DNA from: UBA1425 sp051881715
GTDB taxonomy: Bacteria; Bacillota; Clostridia; Oscillospirales; Acutalibacteraceae
Reading direction: 5' to 3'
Assembly: GCA_051881715.1 (NCBI GenBank)
Contig: JBJEQK010000046.1
Span: 1-16,043, forward strand
Length of the DNA stretch: 16,043 bases
The notes beneath the pieces were generated by a model that was not told the origin of the DNA, made no database searches, and saw only the letters and a list, made by a program, of their open reading frames with translations. The translations under genes were made by a program, and so were the position numbers. The first letter of the stretch is position 1. Every line of letters starts with the position of its first letter. Below, piece after piece: positions 1-7,020 of the stretch.

Positions 1-3000
1 TTTCCTTCTGGCAGTTGACCATGCCGCCCTTGATGGAGTGCATCTCGCAGGGCGCATAGGCGATGACGATGGAGGGACCGTGATAGGCTTCTGCCTCGGC
101 AAGAGCCTTGATGGTCTGGTTCATGTCGGCACCCATGGCGATCTGTGCGACATAGACATAGCCGTAGCTCATGGCGATCTCTGCAAGGCTCTTCTTGGCG
201 ATTGCCTTGCCGGCCGCAGCAAACTGTGCAACCTGACCGATCTGGGAAGCCTTGGAGGCCTGTCCGCCGGTGTTGGAGTACACTTCGGTATCGAAGACCA
301 TGATGTTGACATCTTCGCCGGAAGCAAGGACATGATCCACGCCGCCGAAGCCGATATCGTATGCCCAGCCGTCACCGCCGAAGATCCAGACGGACTTCTT
401 GGAGAGGTATTCCTTGCTGGCAAGGATGGAGCGGCAGGTATCGCAGTCCACGCCTTCCAGAGCCTTGACAAGCGCTTCGGTGGCAGCGCCGTTGGCGGCA
501 CCGTCATCCACGGTGGCAAGGTAGCTTTCCGCAGCCGCCTTGACTTCGTCGGATGCGCACTCTGCAGCGGCAACCGTCTTGACCTTTTCGATCAGGGAGT
601 TGCGGATGGCATTCTGACCGAGGTACATACCGAAGCCATGCTCTGCGTTGTCCTCGAACAGGGAGTTTGCCCATGCAGGACCGTGACCGTCCTTGTTGAC
701 GGTATAGGGAGAAGTTGCAGCCGGACCGCCCCAGATGGAGGAACAACCGGTCGCATTGGAGATGTACATTCTGTCACCGAACAGCTGGGTGATCAGGCGG
801 GCATAAGCCGTTTCCGCACAGCCTGCGCAGGAGCCGGAGAACTCGAGCAGGGGCGTCTTGTACTGACTGCCCATGACGGTGTTGTTGGCAAGGTCATCCT
901 TGACGGAGACGTTGGCGACCATGTAGTCGAATGCGGCCTGCTTGCTTTCCTGGCTCTCACGGGAGACCATCTTCAGGGAGTTGGTCTTACATACGCCGAC
1001 GCAGACGCCGCAGCCCATACAATCCATGGGAGAAACGGCGAGGTAATATTTGTAAGCATCCTTGCCCTTGCCCTTCTTGTCGGCAAGAACGGTGCCTTCC
1101 GGCACAGCGGCGGCCTCTTCGGCGCTCAGTGCGAAGGGACGAATGGTTGCATGGGGGCAGACATAGGAGCACTGGTTACACTGTGCACAGGTAGCGGCAT
1201 CCCATTCGGGAACCATGACCGCAACGCCTCTCTTTTCGTAGGCGGCAGCGCCCTGTTCAAAGGTACCGTCTGCATGATCCATGAATGCGGAAACCGGCAG
1301 GGAATCGCCGTTCATCAGACCGACGGGCTTCATGATGTTTTCGACCTGCTTGACAAGCTTCTCAGCGCCCTTGGTTTCGGAAGCGACAGCGGCATCCTCT
1401 GCATTCGCCCAGTCGGCGGGAACGTCGATCTTGACATAGGCGGTTGCGCCGGCGTCAATGGCGGCCTCGTTCATCTGGACGATCTCGATGCCCTTCTTCA
1501 TGAACTTCTGCGCCTTTTCCTTCATGTAGCCGATGGCTTCCTCTTCGGGAAGAACCTTGGACAGGGAGAAGAATGCGGACTGCAGAACGGTGTTGGTACG
1601 CTTGCCCAGACCGATCTTGGCGGCCAAGTCGATGGCGTTGACGGTGTAAAGCTGGATGTTGTTCTTGGCGATGTAGCGCTTCGCTTCGGCGTTCAGCTTT
1701 GCGGAAAGCTCCTCGGCAGACCACTGGCAGTTGATGAGGAATACACCGCCGGGCTTGACGTCGTTGACCATCTTATAGCCCTTTTCCACATAGGAGGGGT
1801 TGTGGCAGGCAACGAAGTCCGCCTTGTTGATGTAATAGGGAGACTTGATGGGGCTGTCACCGAAACGCAGGTGGGAAATGGTGATGCCGCCGGTCTTCTT
1901 GGAGTCGTACTGGAAGTACGCCTGAACATATTTATCGGTATGGTCGCCGATGATCTTGATGGAATCCTTGTTGGCACCGACCGTACCGTCGCCGCCCAGA
2001 CCCCAGAACTTGCACTCGATGGTGCCTTCTGCGGCGGTGTTGGGAGCTTCTTCCTCATCGAGGGAAAGACCGGTCACATCGTCCACAATGCCGAGGGTAA
2101 AGCCCTGCTTGGGCGCATCCTTGGCAAGCTCTTTATATACGGCGAAAACGCTTGCGGGCGGCGTATCCTTGGAGCCGAGGCCGTAACGACCGCCGACAAC
2201 GTCGATCTTGCGACCCTCTGCGGCGAGAGCGGCAACGACATCCAGATACAGCGGCTCGCCCAGAGAACCGGGTTCCTTGGTTCTGTCGAGAACAGCGATC
2301 TTCTTTACGGAAGCGGGAATCGCTTCGGCAAGCTTCTTGGCGCTGAAGGGTCTGTACAGACGAACCTTGACAAGACCGACCTTTTCGCCCTTGGCGGTCA
2401 AGTAATCAATGACTTCCTCTGCGACGTCGCAGATGGAGCCCATGGCAACGATGACGCGGTCTGCATCGGGTGCGCCGTAGTAGTTGAACAGCTTGTAGTC
2501 GGTGCCGAGCTTGGCATTGACCTTGTCCATGTATTTCTCCACGATCTCGGGCATGGCATCGTAGTACTTGTTGCAAGCCTCACGATGCTGGAAGAAGATG
2601 TCGCCGTTTTCGTGGGAACCGCGCATCACGGGACGCTCGGGATTGAGTGCACGCTTGCGGAATGCATCGACTGCATCCATGTTGCACATTTCTTTCAGGT
2701 CTGCATAGTCCCAAGTCTCGATCTTCTGGATCTCATGGGAGGTGCGGAAACCGTCAAAGAAGTTGATAAAGGGAACTCTGCCCTCGATGGCGGCAAGATG
2801 TGCCACGGCGCCGAGATCCATAACTTCCTGCGGGTTGGTTTCGGCGAGCATGGCAAAACCGGTCTGACGGCAGGCGTAGACGTCGGAATGGTCGCCGAAG
2901 ATGTTCAGCGCATGAGAAGCGACACAGCGTGCGGAAACATGGAACACGCAGGGAAGCAGCTCACCGGCGATCTTGTACATATTGGGGATCATCAGCAGAA

Positions 3001-3268
3001 GACCCTGCGAGGCGGTGTAGGTGGTGGTCAATGCACCGGCTGCCAGAGAGCCGTGCACCGTACCGGCAGCACCGGCTTCGGACTGCATCTCGGCAACCTT
3101 AACGGTGGTGCCGAAGATGTTCTTCTGACCCTGTGCAGACCACTGATCGACGTAATCAGCCATAGGGCTGGAGGGGGTAATGGGGTAGATACCGGCTACT
3201 TCGGTAAACGCATAGGAGACATATGCCGCAGCGTTGTTACCGTCCATAGTCTTTTTCTTTCTAACCAT
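1..3268 (-). CDS. nifJ: Pyruvate:ferredoxin (flavodoxin) oxidoreductase, 3' end cut by window edge
   Basis: This enzyme oxidatively decarboxylates pyruvate with CoA to acetyl-CoA and CO2 and reduces ferredoxin or flavodoxin; it is cytoplasmic and central to anaerobic metabolism. I translated about 1089 codons from the ATG at 3266-3268. Visible landmarks are the N-terminal substrate-binding motif YPITPSSP near residue 25, a bacterial ferredoxin domain with CAQCNQCSYVCP starting at about C694 and CMGCGVCVGVC at about C750, a CAGC motif for the third Fe-S cluster, the thiamine diphosphate motif GDGWAYDIG near residue 963 with a downstream SNTGGQAS, and the late cluster cysteine in APCEMHS at about C1074. 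The family is usually near 1170-1200 residues, so roughly the last 80-110 are missing beyond the left edge. AAAGGA (3279-3284) lies 10 nt before the start. It is transcribed divergently from the next gene. Identity is very secure. Confidence 0.97.
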   Translation of the reverse strand, partial: MVRKKKTMDGNNAAAYVSYAFTEVAGIYPITPSSPMADYVDQWSAQGQKNIFGTTVKVAEMQSEAGAAGTVHGSLAAGALTTTYTASQGLLLMIPNMYKIAGELLPCVFHVSARCVASHALNIFGDHSDVYACRQTGFAMLAETNPQEVMDLGAVAHLAAIEGRVPFINFFDGFRTSHEIQKIETWDYADLKEMCNMDAVDAFRKRALNPERPVMRGSHENGDIFFQHREACNKYYDAMPEIVEKYMDKVNAKLGTDYKLFNYYGAPDADRVIVAMGSICDVAEEVIDYLTAKGEKVGLVKVRLYRPFSAKKLAEAIPASVKKIAVLDRTKEPGSLGEPLYLDVVAALAAEGRKIDVVGGRYGLGSKDTPPASVFAVYKELAKDAPKQGFTLGIVDDVTGLSLDEEEAPNTAAEGTIECKFWGLGGDGTVGANKDSIKIIGDHTDKYVQAYFQYDSKKTGGITISHLRFGDSPIKSPYYINKADFVACHNPSYVEKGYKMVNDVKPGGVFLINCQWSAEELSAKLNAEAKRYIAKNNIQLYTVNAIDLAAKIGLGKRTNTVLQSAFFSLSKVLPEEEAIGYMKEKAQKFMKKGIEIVQMNEAAIDAGATAYVKIDVPADWANAEDAAVASETKGAEKLVKQVENIMKPVGLMNGDSLPVSAFMDHADGTFEQGAAAYEKRGVAVMVPEWDAATCAQCNQCSYVCPHATIRPFALSAEEAAAVPEGTVLADKKGKGKDAYKYYLAVSPMDCMGCGVCVGVCKTNSLKMVSRESQESKQAAFDYMVANVSVKDDLANNTVMGSQYKTPLLEFSGSCAGCAETAYARLITQLFGDRMYISNATGCSSIWGGPAATSPYTVNKDGHGPAWANSLFEDNAEHGFGMYLGQNAIRNSLIEKVKTVAAAECASDEVKAAAESYLATVDDGAANGAATEALVKALEGVDCDTCRSILASKEYLSKKSVWIFGGDGWAYDIGFGGVDHVLASGEDVNIMVFDTEVYSNTGGQASKASQIGQVAQFAAAGKAIAKKSLAEIAMSYGYVYVAQIAMGADMNQTIKALAEAEAYHGPSIVIAYAPCEMHSIKGGMVNCQKE

Positions 3269-3302
3269 TATCGTTTCATCCTTTCTCGTTTAAAGAGTAT
3301 AT

Positions 3303-3319
3303 TACAATAATAAATTGTA
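3303..3319. promoter_or_regulatory. Small perfect dyad in the nifJ 5' leader
   Basis: TACAAT-N5-ATTGTA is a perfect inverted repeat lying between the predicted nifJ start site and the nifJ RBS, overlapped by the 8-bp palindrome TTGTACAA (3315-3322). It could be an operator for a redox or fermentation regulator, but it does not match the usual Rex consensus (TTGTTAANNNNTTAACAA). In AT-rich DNA such a dyad may also arise by chance. Confidence 0.25.
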
Positions 3320-3337
3320 CAAACCGAACCAAATAGC

Positions 3338-3366
3338 ATTTTATCACGTTTGCTCTGCAAAGTAAA
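3338..3366 (-). promoter_or_regulatory. Probable sigma-A promoter of nifJ
   Basis: Read on the minus strand, a -35 box TTTACT (3361-3366) and a -10 box TAAAAT (3338-3343) are separated by exactly 17 nt. A TG one base upstream of the -10 gives an extended -10. Transcription would start near 3331, leaving a 5' UTR of about 60 nt before the nifJ ATG. The -35 matches 4 of 6 consensus bases and the -10 matches 5 of 6. Confidence 0.55.
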
Positions 3367-3482
3367 TAGCAAATTCACTGTTTTTTCGATGAATTTTTCG
3401 GCACACAAGGAAAAAATTTTGTGCACGGCGCAAGTAGCGCAGGAAAAGGTCATATATTTTCTTAAAGAAACGGAGGGAGTTT

Positions 3483-4298
3483 ATGTTTACGGTACTGCAG
3501 GTGACACAGGAGAAGCCGAGGGGATTCGCACGGATCCTTTGGAAGCTTCATCCGCCGGAGCCGGAATTCGTCAAGGTGGCAGTGAAAAGCGGTGCACCCT
3601 TCTTTATTCTGCGGGTGCGCACGGCAGAGAAGGCGCCGCCATGGGAGGATATCCTGTATACCGTCGGACGATGCGCATCCCGAATCCTGACGGACACGGA
3701 TATCTCCCTGCCCGAAAACAGAAACGTGCGTCTGTTTGCGCCCAAGCACCTGCCGCTGATTGCCGCCATGCGCACCATGACCGAGGTGCTGTCCCTGTCG
3801 GATATCCCGCCGCACAAGTGCGTCATCGGCGTGTACGATCCCTTCGGCTCCCTCTGCGGTCGGGCAGAGCAGCTCTTGCAGTGCGCATCGGACGTGCGGG
3901 TCTGCACGCAGAGAACGGCGGAATATGACGAAGAAAGCCGTCGGCTTTTCCGGCTCTGCGGCGCCGGTCTGACGGTGGGAGAGACAACAGACCTTTTCCG
4001 CAGGTGCAACATCCTATTGTGTGCCGACGCCGACATCTTTCCCGCGCAATGCGTCACCTTCGCCTGCCGGGGCACAGCGCGCGAAAACCTCTTTCTGTGC
4101 AAAGCCTTGGACATCCCCGAACCGTACCGCTCCCAGACGCCGGAAAATATCGACCCCGGATTGTTTGCTTCTGCGCTGTATGAGCTGTGCGGCGTTCGGT
4201 CGCTGGAACAGTGCCGGTACAGCTGTATCCTGCACGAGCAGGATACATGGACACTGCCCGAAGCCGCCGCACGGTTTCATGCCCGAAGTAACACTTGA
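3483..4298 (+). CDS. Protein of unknown function, Cys-rich, possible Rossmann-like core
   Basis: I do not recognise this 271-residue protein. The start is supported by GGAGGG (3472-3477) placed 5 nt before the ATG. There is no signal peptide and no clear transmembrane segment, so it is probably cytoplasmic. The centre (residues about 112-180) has a beta-alpha-beta pattern: a hydrophobic strand VIGVYDP followed by a Gly-containing turn and helix, then a strand VRVCTQR, then a strand NILLCADADIF. This suggests a nucleotide-binding Rossmann-like fold, but this is inference. It has about 14 cysteines, unusually many, but no CxxC pairs. It is divergent from nifJ and immediately upstream of greA-lysS; its stop codon lies inside the greA -35 box. 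No terminator separates it from greA, so read-through is possible. The upstream 3367-3482 segment holds a TATATT (3453-3458) but no convincing -35. Confidence 0.75.
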   Translation: MFTVLQVTQEKPRGFARILWKLHPPEPEFVKVAVKSGAPFFILRVRTAEKAPPWEDILYTVGRCASRILTDTDISLPENRNVRLFAPKHLPLIAAMRTMTEVLSLSDIPPHKCVIGVYDPFGSLCGRAEQLLQCASDVRVCTQRTAEYDEESRRLFRLCGAGLTVGETTDLFRRCNILLCADADIFPAQCVTFACRGTARENLFLCKALDIPEPYRSQTPENIDPGLFASALYELCGVRSLEQCRYSCILHEQDTWTLPEAAARFHARSNT

Positions 4299-4323
4299 CA
4301 TTCGGGCGGTAATTTGGTATAAT
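4295..4323 (+). promoter_or_regulatory. Perfect consensus sigma-A promoter of greA-lysS
   Basis: TTGACA (4295-4300), a 17-nt spacer, then TATAAT (4318-4323): all twelve consensus bases and the ideal spacing. The predicted start is near 4330, giving a 5' UTR of about 75 nt before greA. The TGA stop of the upstream gene is at 4296-4298, inside the -35 box. Confidence 0.92.
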
Positions 4324-4368
4324 ACACAGACATGTATTCATACATTTTATTTTCGGGTAGATTCTGCA

Positions 4369-4387
4369 GTCATGCAAACGGCATGAC
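4369..4387 (+). promoter_or_regulatory. Hairpin in the greA 5' UTR just upstream of the RBS
   Basis: GTCATGC (4369-4375) and GCATGAC (4381-4387) form a perfect 7-bp stem with the 5-nt loop AAACG. It ends 2 nt before the Shine-Dalgarno AAAGGA (4390-4395). It is not followed by a T-run, so it is not a terminator. It could affect ribosome access or mRNA stability; its function is unproven. Confidence 0.4.
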
Positions 4388-4404
4388 AGAAAGGATGATA
4401 AGCT

Positions 4405-4875
4405 ATGGCAAACGAAATGACACATGAGGGGTACAAACTGCTCAAAGAGGAGCTTGACAAACTCAAAACGACCGGTCGTGAAGAGATTGCCGCCCGTATC
4501 AAGGAGGCTCGTTCCTTTGGTGACCTTTCGGAAAATGCCGAATACGATGAGGCGATGAATGCGCAGGCGATCATGGAAGCGCGCATCGCCAAGCTCGAAG
4601 CGGAGCTGGAAGACGTCAAGATCATTGACGAGAGCGACATCACTACCGACATCGTCAAGACAGGCTTGAAGGTCAAGCTCTACGACGTGGATTTTGAGGA
4701 AGAGGTCGAGTACAAAATTCTGGGTAAGTCCCAGTCTGACCCCGACAACGGCGTCATCTCCGACCAGTCCCCTTTGGGCAAAACTTTGCTGGGCAGAGGC
4801 ATCGGCGAGACGGTTCATGTGGAGCTGCCCAACGGTTCCGTCATCGAGTACAAGATCCTTTCTATTTCCAAGTAA
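4405..4875 (+). CDS. greA: Transcription elongation factor GreA
   Basis: GreA enters the RNA polymerase secondary channel and stimulates cleavage of the backtracked transcript 3' end, rescuing stalled complexes. The 156-residue length is typical for the family (about 155-160). The N-terminal coiled-coil hairpin (residues about 1-75) carries the conserved tip GDLSENAEYDEA with the acidic residues that position the catalytic metal. The C-terminal FKBP-like domain (about 80-156) holds SDPDNGVISDQSPLGKTLLG, the usual GreA core pattern. The ATG is preceded by AAAGGA with a 9-nt spacer. It is the first gene of a two-gene unit with lysS, 19 nt apart, a pairing common in Clostridia, and is driven by the consensus promoter at 4295-4323. 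Confidence 0.97.
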   Translation: MANEMTHEGYKLLKEELDKLKTTGREEIAARIKEARSFGDLSENAEYDEAMNAQAIMEARIAKLEAELEDVKIIDESDITTDIVKTGLKVKLYDVDFEEEVEYKILGKSQSDPDNGVISDQSPLGKTLLGRGIGETVHVELPNGSVIEYKILSISK

Positions 4876-4894
4876 GATACATGAGGTGAAGAAA

Positions 4895-6808
4895 ATGCAG
4901 GAAGAGAAGATGCAGGAAAGCAAGGCTGTGCGCAACGAACAGCGGGACGTCCGTCTCGAAAAGCTGGAGGCGATGCGCGCGGCGGGACAGGATCCCTTTA
5001 AGATCACTTTGGCGGATCAGTCCGAGCACTGCGCACAGATTCTGGAAAACTTTGAACAGTACGAAAATAAAGACGTATCCATCTGCGGACGTATGATGTC
5101 CAAGCGCAGAAAGGGCAAGGTCAGCTTTATTGACATCCGCGACCGTTCCGGACGCATCCAGGCGTATGTGCGCTTCGACGATGTGGGCGAAGAGACCTAC
5201 GAATCCTTCAAAAAGTGGGACATTGGCGACATCATCGAGGTCAAAGGTTTTGTGTTCAAGACCAACATGGGGGAAATCTCCATTCACGCCAAGCAGATCC
5301 GTATGCTCACAAAATCTCTGCTTCCCCTGCCCGAAAAGTATCACGGCCTGCAGGACACCGACACCCGTTACCGCCGTCGTTACCTTGACCTGATCATGAA
5401 TCCCGACGTCAAGGACACGTTTATCAAGCGTTCCCTCATCATCCGGGAGATCCGCAACCACTTGGACGCTCAGGGCTTCATCGAGGTGGAGACGCCCATG
5501 CTTGTCCACAATGCGGGCGGCGCGGCAGCAAGACCCTTTACCACCCACCACAATGCACTCAACGAGGACTTGAGTCTGCGTATTTCTTTGGAACTGTATC
5601 TCAAGCGCCTGATCGTCGGCGGTCTGGAAAGAGTGTACGAGATCGGTCGTGTGTTCCGCAACGAGGGCATTGATGTGCGCCACAATCCCGAGTTTACCCT
5701 GCTGGAGCTGTATCAGGCATACACCGACTTCCACGGCATGATGGATCTGGTGGAGAATCTGTTCCGCACCGTGGCGCAGAAGATCTGCGGCACCACGACC
5801 CTCGTCTACGACGGCAAGGAGATCGACCTGTCCAAGCCCTTTGCCCGGCTGACCATGACGGAGGCTGTCAAGCAGTATGCCGGCGTGGACTTTGCTGCCA
5901 TCAGCTTTGAGGAAGCGAAAGCACTGGCCAAGGAGCGGGGCATCGAGTTTGAGCCGCACCACAAGAAGGGCGACCTCTTGAACCTGTTCTTCGAGGAATA
6001 CTGCGAAGAGAACCTCATCCAGCCCACCTTTATCACCGAGCATCCCGTGGACATTTCCCCGCTTGCCAAGAGAAAGCCCAACGATCCCGACTACACGGAG
6101 CGTTTTGAGCTGTATATCAACCACGCCGAGATGGCCAACGCCTTCTCCGAGCTGAACGACCCCATCGACCAGAGAGGTCGTTTCGAGGCACAGGAGGAGC
6201 TGGCGAAAGCCGGCGATGAAGAAGCCAACCACACGGACGAAGATTTCCTCATGGCGCTGGAGTACGGTATGCCCCCCACAGGCGGCATCGGCATCGGCAT
6301 CGACCGCTTTGTCATGCTGCTGACCGACAGCTACTCCATCCGCGACGTTCTGCTGTTCCCCACGATGAAGAGCTTGGAGGAAAACAAGAGCGAAAAGAAA
6401 GCGGCGCCCTCCCCTGCCCCCGCAGAGAAGATCGACTTCTCCAAGGTGGAGATCGAGCCGCTGTTCCAAGAGTTTGTCGATTTTGACACCTTTTCCAAGA
6501 GTGATTTCCGCGCGGTGAAGGTACTTGCCTGCGAAGCGGTCAAAAAGTCGGACAAGCTTCTGCGGTTCACCCTCGACGACGGCACGGGCACGGAGCGCAC
6601 CATCCTGAGCGGCATCCACGCCTATTACGAGCCGGAGGAGCTGGTGGGCAAGACACTGCTCGCCATCACCAACCTCCCGCCCCGTCCGATGATGGGTATC
6701 GACTCCTGCGGTATGCTCATCTCCGCCATTCACAGCGAAGAGGGCGCAGAAAAACTGCACCTTTTGATGCTGGACGATCACATCCCCGCCGGCGCAAAAA
6801 TGTACTGA
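4895..6808 (+). CDS. lysS: Class II lysyl-tRNA synthetase with C-terminal tRNA-binding domain
   Basis: This enzyme charges tRNA-Lys with lysine. I start it at the ATG after GAGGTG (4883-4888, 6-nt spacer), giving 637 residues; the open frame extends upstream into greA without an RBS. Residues about 55-150 are the OB-fold anticodon-binding domain. The class II core has motif 1 around IIREIRNHLDAQGFIEVETP, motif 2 around VFRNEGIDVRHNPEFTLLE (about residue 252 on), and motif 3 GIGIGIDRFVMLL (about 464-476). A typical bacterial LysRS would end near residue 495-500. Here a Lys/Pro/Ala-rich linker (about 495-525) leads to an extra domain of about 110 residues (FRAVKVLACEAV..., DDGTGTERTILSGI..., LPPRPMMGIDSCGM), which matches the EMAPII/Arc1p/MetRS C-terminal tRNA-binding fold. 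The fusion should raise tRNA affinity. No lysine riboswitch or T-box is visible upstream. Confidence 0.97.
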   Translation: MQEEKMQESKAVRNEQRDVRLEKLEAMRAAGQDPFKITLADQSEHCAQILENFEQYENKDVSICGRMMSKRRKGKVSFIDIRDRSGRIQAYVRFDDVGEETYESFKKWDIGDIIEVKGFVFKTNMGEISIHAKQIRMLTKSLLPLPEKYHGLQDTDTRYRRRYLDLIMNPDVKDTFIKRSLIIREIRNHLDAQGFIEVETPMLVHNAGGAAARPFTTHHNALNEDLSLRISLELYLKRLIVGGLERVYEIGRVFRNEGIDVRHNPEFTLLELYQAYTDFHGMMDLVENLFRTVAQKICGTTTLVYDGKEIDLSKPFARLTMTEAVKQYAGVDFAAISFEEAKALAKERGIEFEPHHKKGDLLNLFFEEYCEENLIQPTFITEHPVDISPLAKRKPNDPDYTERFELYINHAEMANAFSELNDPIDQRGRFEAQEELAKAGDEEANHTDEDFLMALEYGMPPTGGIGIGIDRFVMLLTDSYSIRDVLLFPTMKSLEENKSEKKAAPSPAPAEKIDFSKVEIEPLFQEFVDFDTFSKSDFRAVKVLACEAVKKSDKLLRFTLDDGTGTERTILSGIHAYYEPEELVGKTLLAITNLPPRPMMGIDSCGMLISAIHSEEGAEKLHLLMLDDHIPAGAKMY

Positions 6809-6928
6809 GCCGATCCGGGTTTCCCTTTTTTGTTCCCGATGCAGCTGCCCAACAAATGAAAAATCCAGAGTATGTATGCGGATTCGCAGTTTTGGGACAG
6901 TTCGCCCACGGAAAAATTAAATATGCTA

Positions 6929-7010
6929 ATACTGCCACCGGGTAGTGAATGTTATGCATTCGATTACACATCGTTAGGTCTTAGAAGATGTGTAGTCGAA
7001 TGCTTTTTTT
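6929..7010 (+). promoter_or_regulatory. Candidate attenuator/riboswitch expression platform upstream of pnuC
   Basis: Three overlapping hairpins can be drawn. (a) 6931-6936 ACTGCC pairs with 6941-6946 GGTAGT around the loop ACCG. (b) 6942-6951 GTAGTGAATG pairs with 6957-6967 CATTCGATTAC, with one bulged G at 6962 and the loop TTATG. (c) The terminator stem is 6956-6972 with 6987-7003. Segment 6942-6951 is a near copy of the terminator's right arm (GTAGTCGAATG), so b excludes c and a excludes b. This is the classic anti-antiterminator / antiterminator / terminator layout. Upstream there are further small hairpins, TGCG-GATT-CGCA (6877-6888) and TGGG-N8-CCCA (6893-6908), which could belong to a ligand-binding part. 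I could not match it to a known riboswitch class. No clear promoter is visible, so the 5' end is unknown. Confidence 0.5.
6956..7010 (+). terminator. Strong intrinsic terminator abutting the pnuC RBS
   Basis: A 17-bp stem (6956-6972 with 6987-7003, one G-U pair) with a 14-nt loop is followed directly by seven T (7004-7010). It could end greA-lysS transcription. However, the pnuC Shine-Dalgarno starts at 7011, so no promoter fits between, and any pnuC transcript must pass through the hairpin. That favours a regulated attenuator. Confidence 0.88.
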
Positions 7011-7020
7011 GGGAGGCACT

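Noticed and set aside
38..3310. 1090-codon plus-strand open frame
   Set aside because: It is the exact codon-aligned antisense of nifJ, has no RBS at its start, and its translation shows low-complexity Gly/Asp/His-rich sequence with no family resemblance.
3303..3323. Rex operator in the nifJ leader
   Set aside because: The dyad TACAAT-N5-ATTGTA does not fit the usual TTGTTAANNNNTTAACAA pattern; it is kept only as an unnamed dyad.
4694..4894. Upstream extension of lysS into greA
   Set aside because: The frame is open, but the N-terminal residues are greA in another frame; GAGGTG directly before 4895 marks the real start.
4054..5007. 317-codon minus-strand open frame across the greA promoter and greA
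   Set aside because: It runs through a perfect plus-strand promoter and greA, and has no recognisable domain or RBS.
4862..6781. 639-codon minus-strand open frame over lysS
   Set aside because: Codon-aligned antisense of a well-supported gene; explained by avoidance of TTA, CTA and TCA codons.
6815..6838. Possible lysS terminator right after the stop codon
   Set aside because: GGGTTTCCC gives only a 3-bp stem and the larger ATC-GGG/CCCGAT pairing has its T-run in the loop, so it is not a convincing intrinsic terminator.
6870..7010. TPP, FMN, cobalamin, SAM, purine or preQ1 riboswitch upstream of pnuC
   Set aside because: None of the conserved core sequences I know for these classes is present; only the switch-like hairpins are supported.
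6988..7020. Upstream start for pnuC at 6988
   Set aside because: It would begin inside the right arm of the terminator stem and has no RBS; the ATG at 7021 has GGGAGG and matches the family N-terminus.
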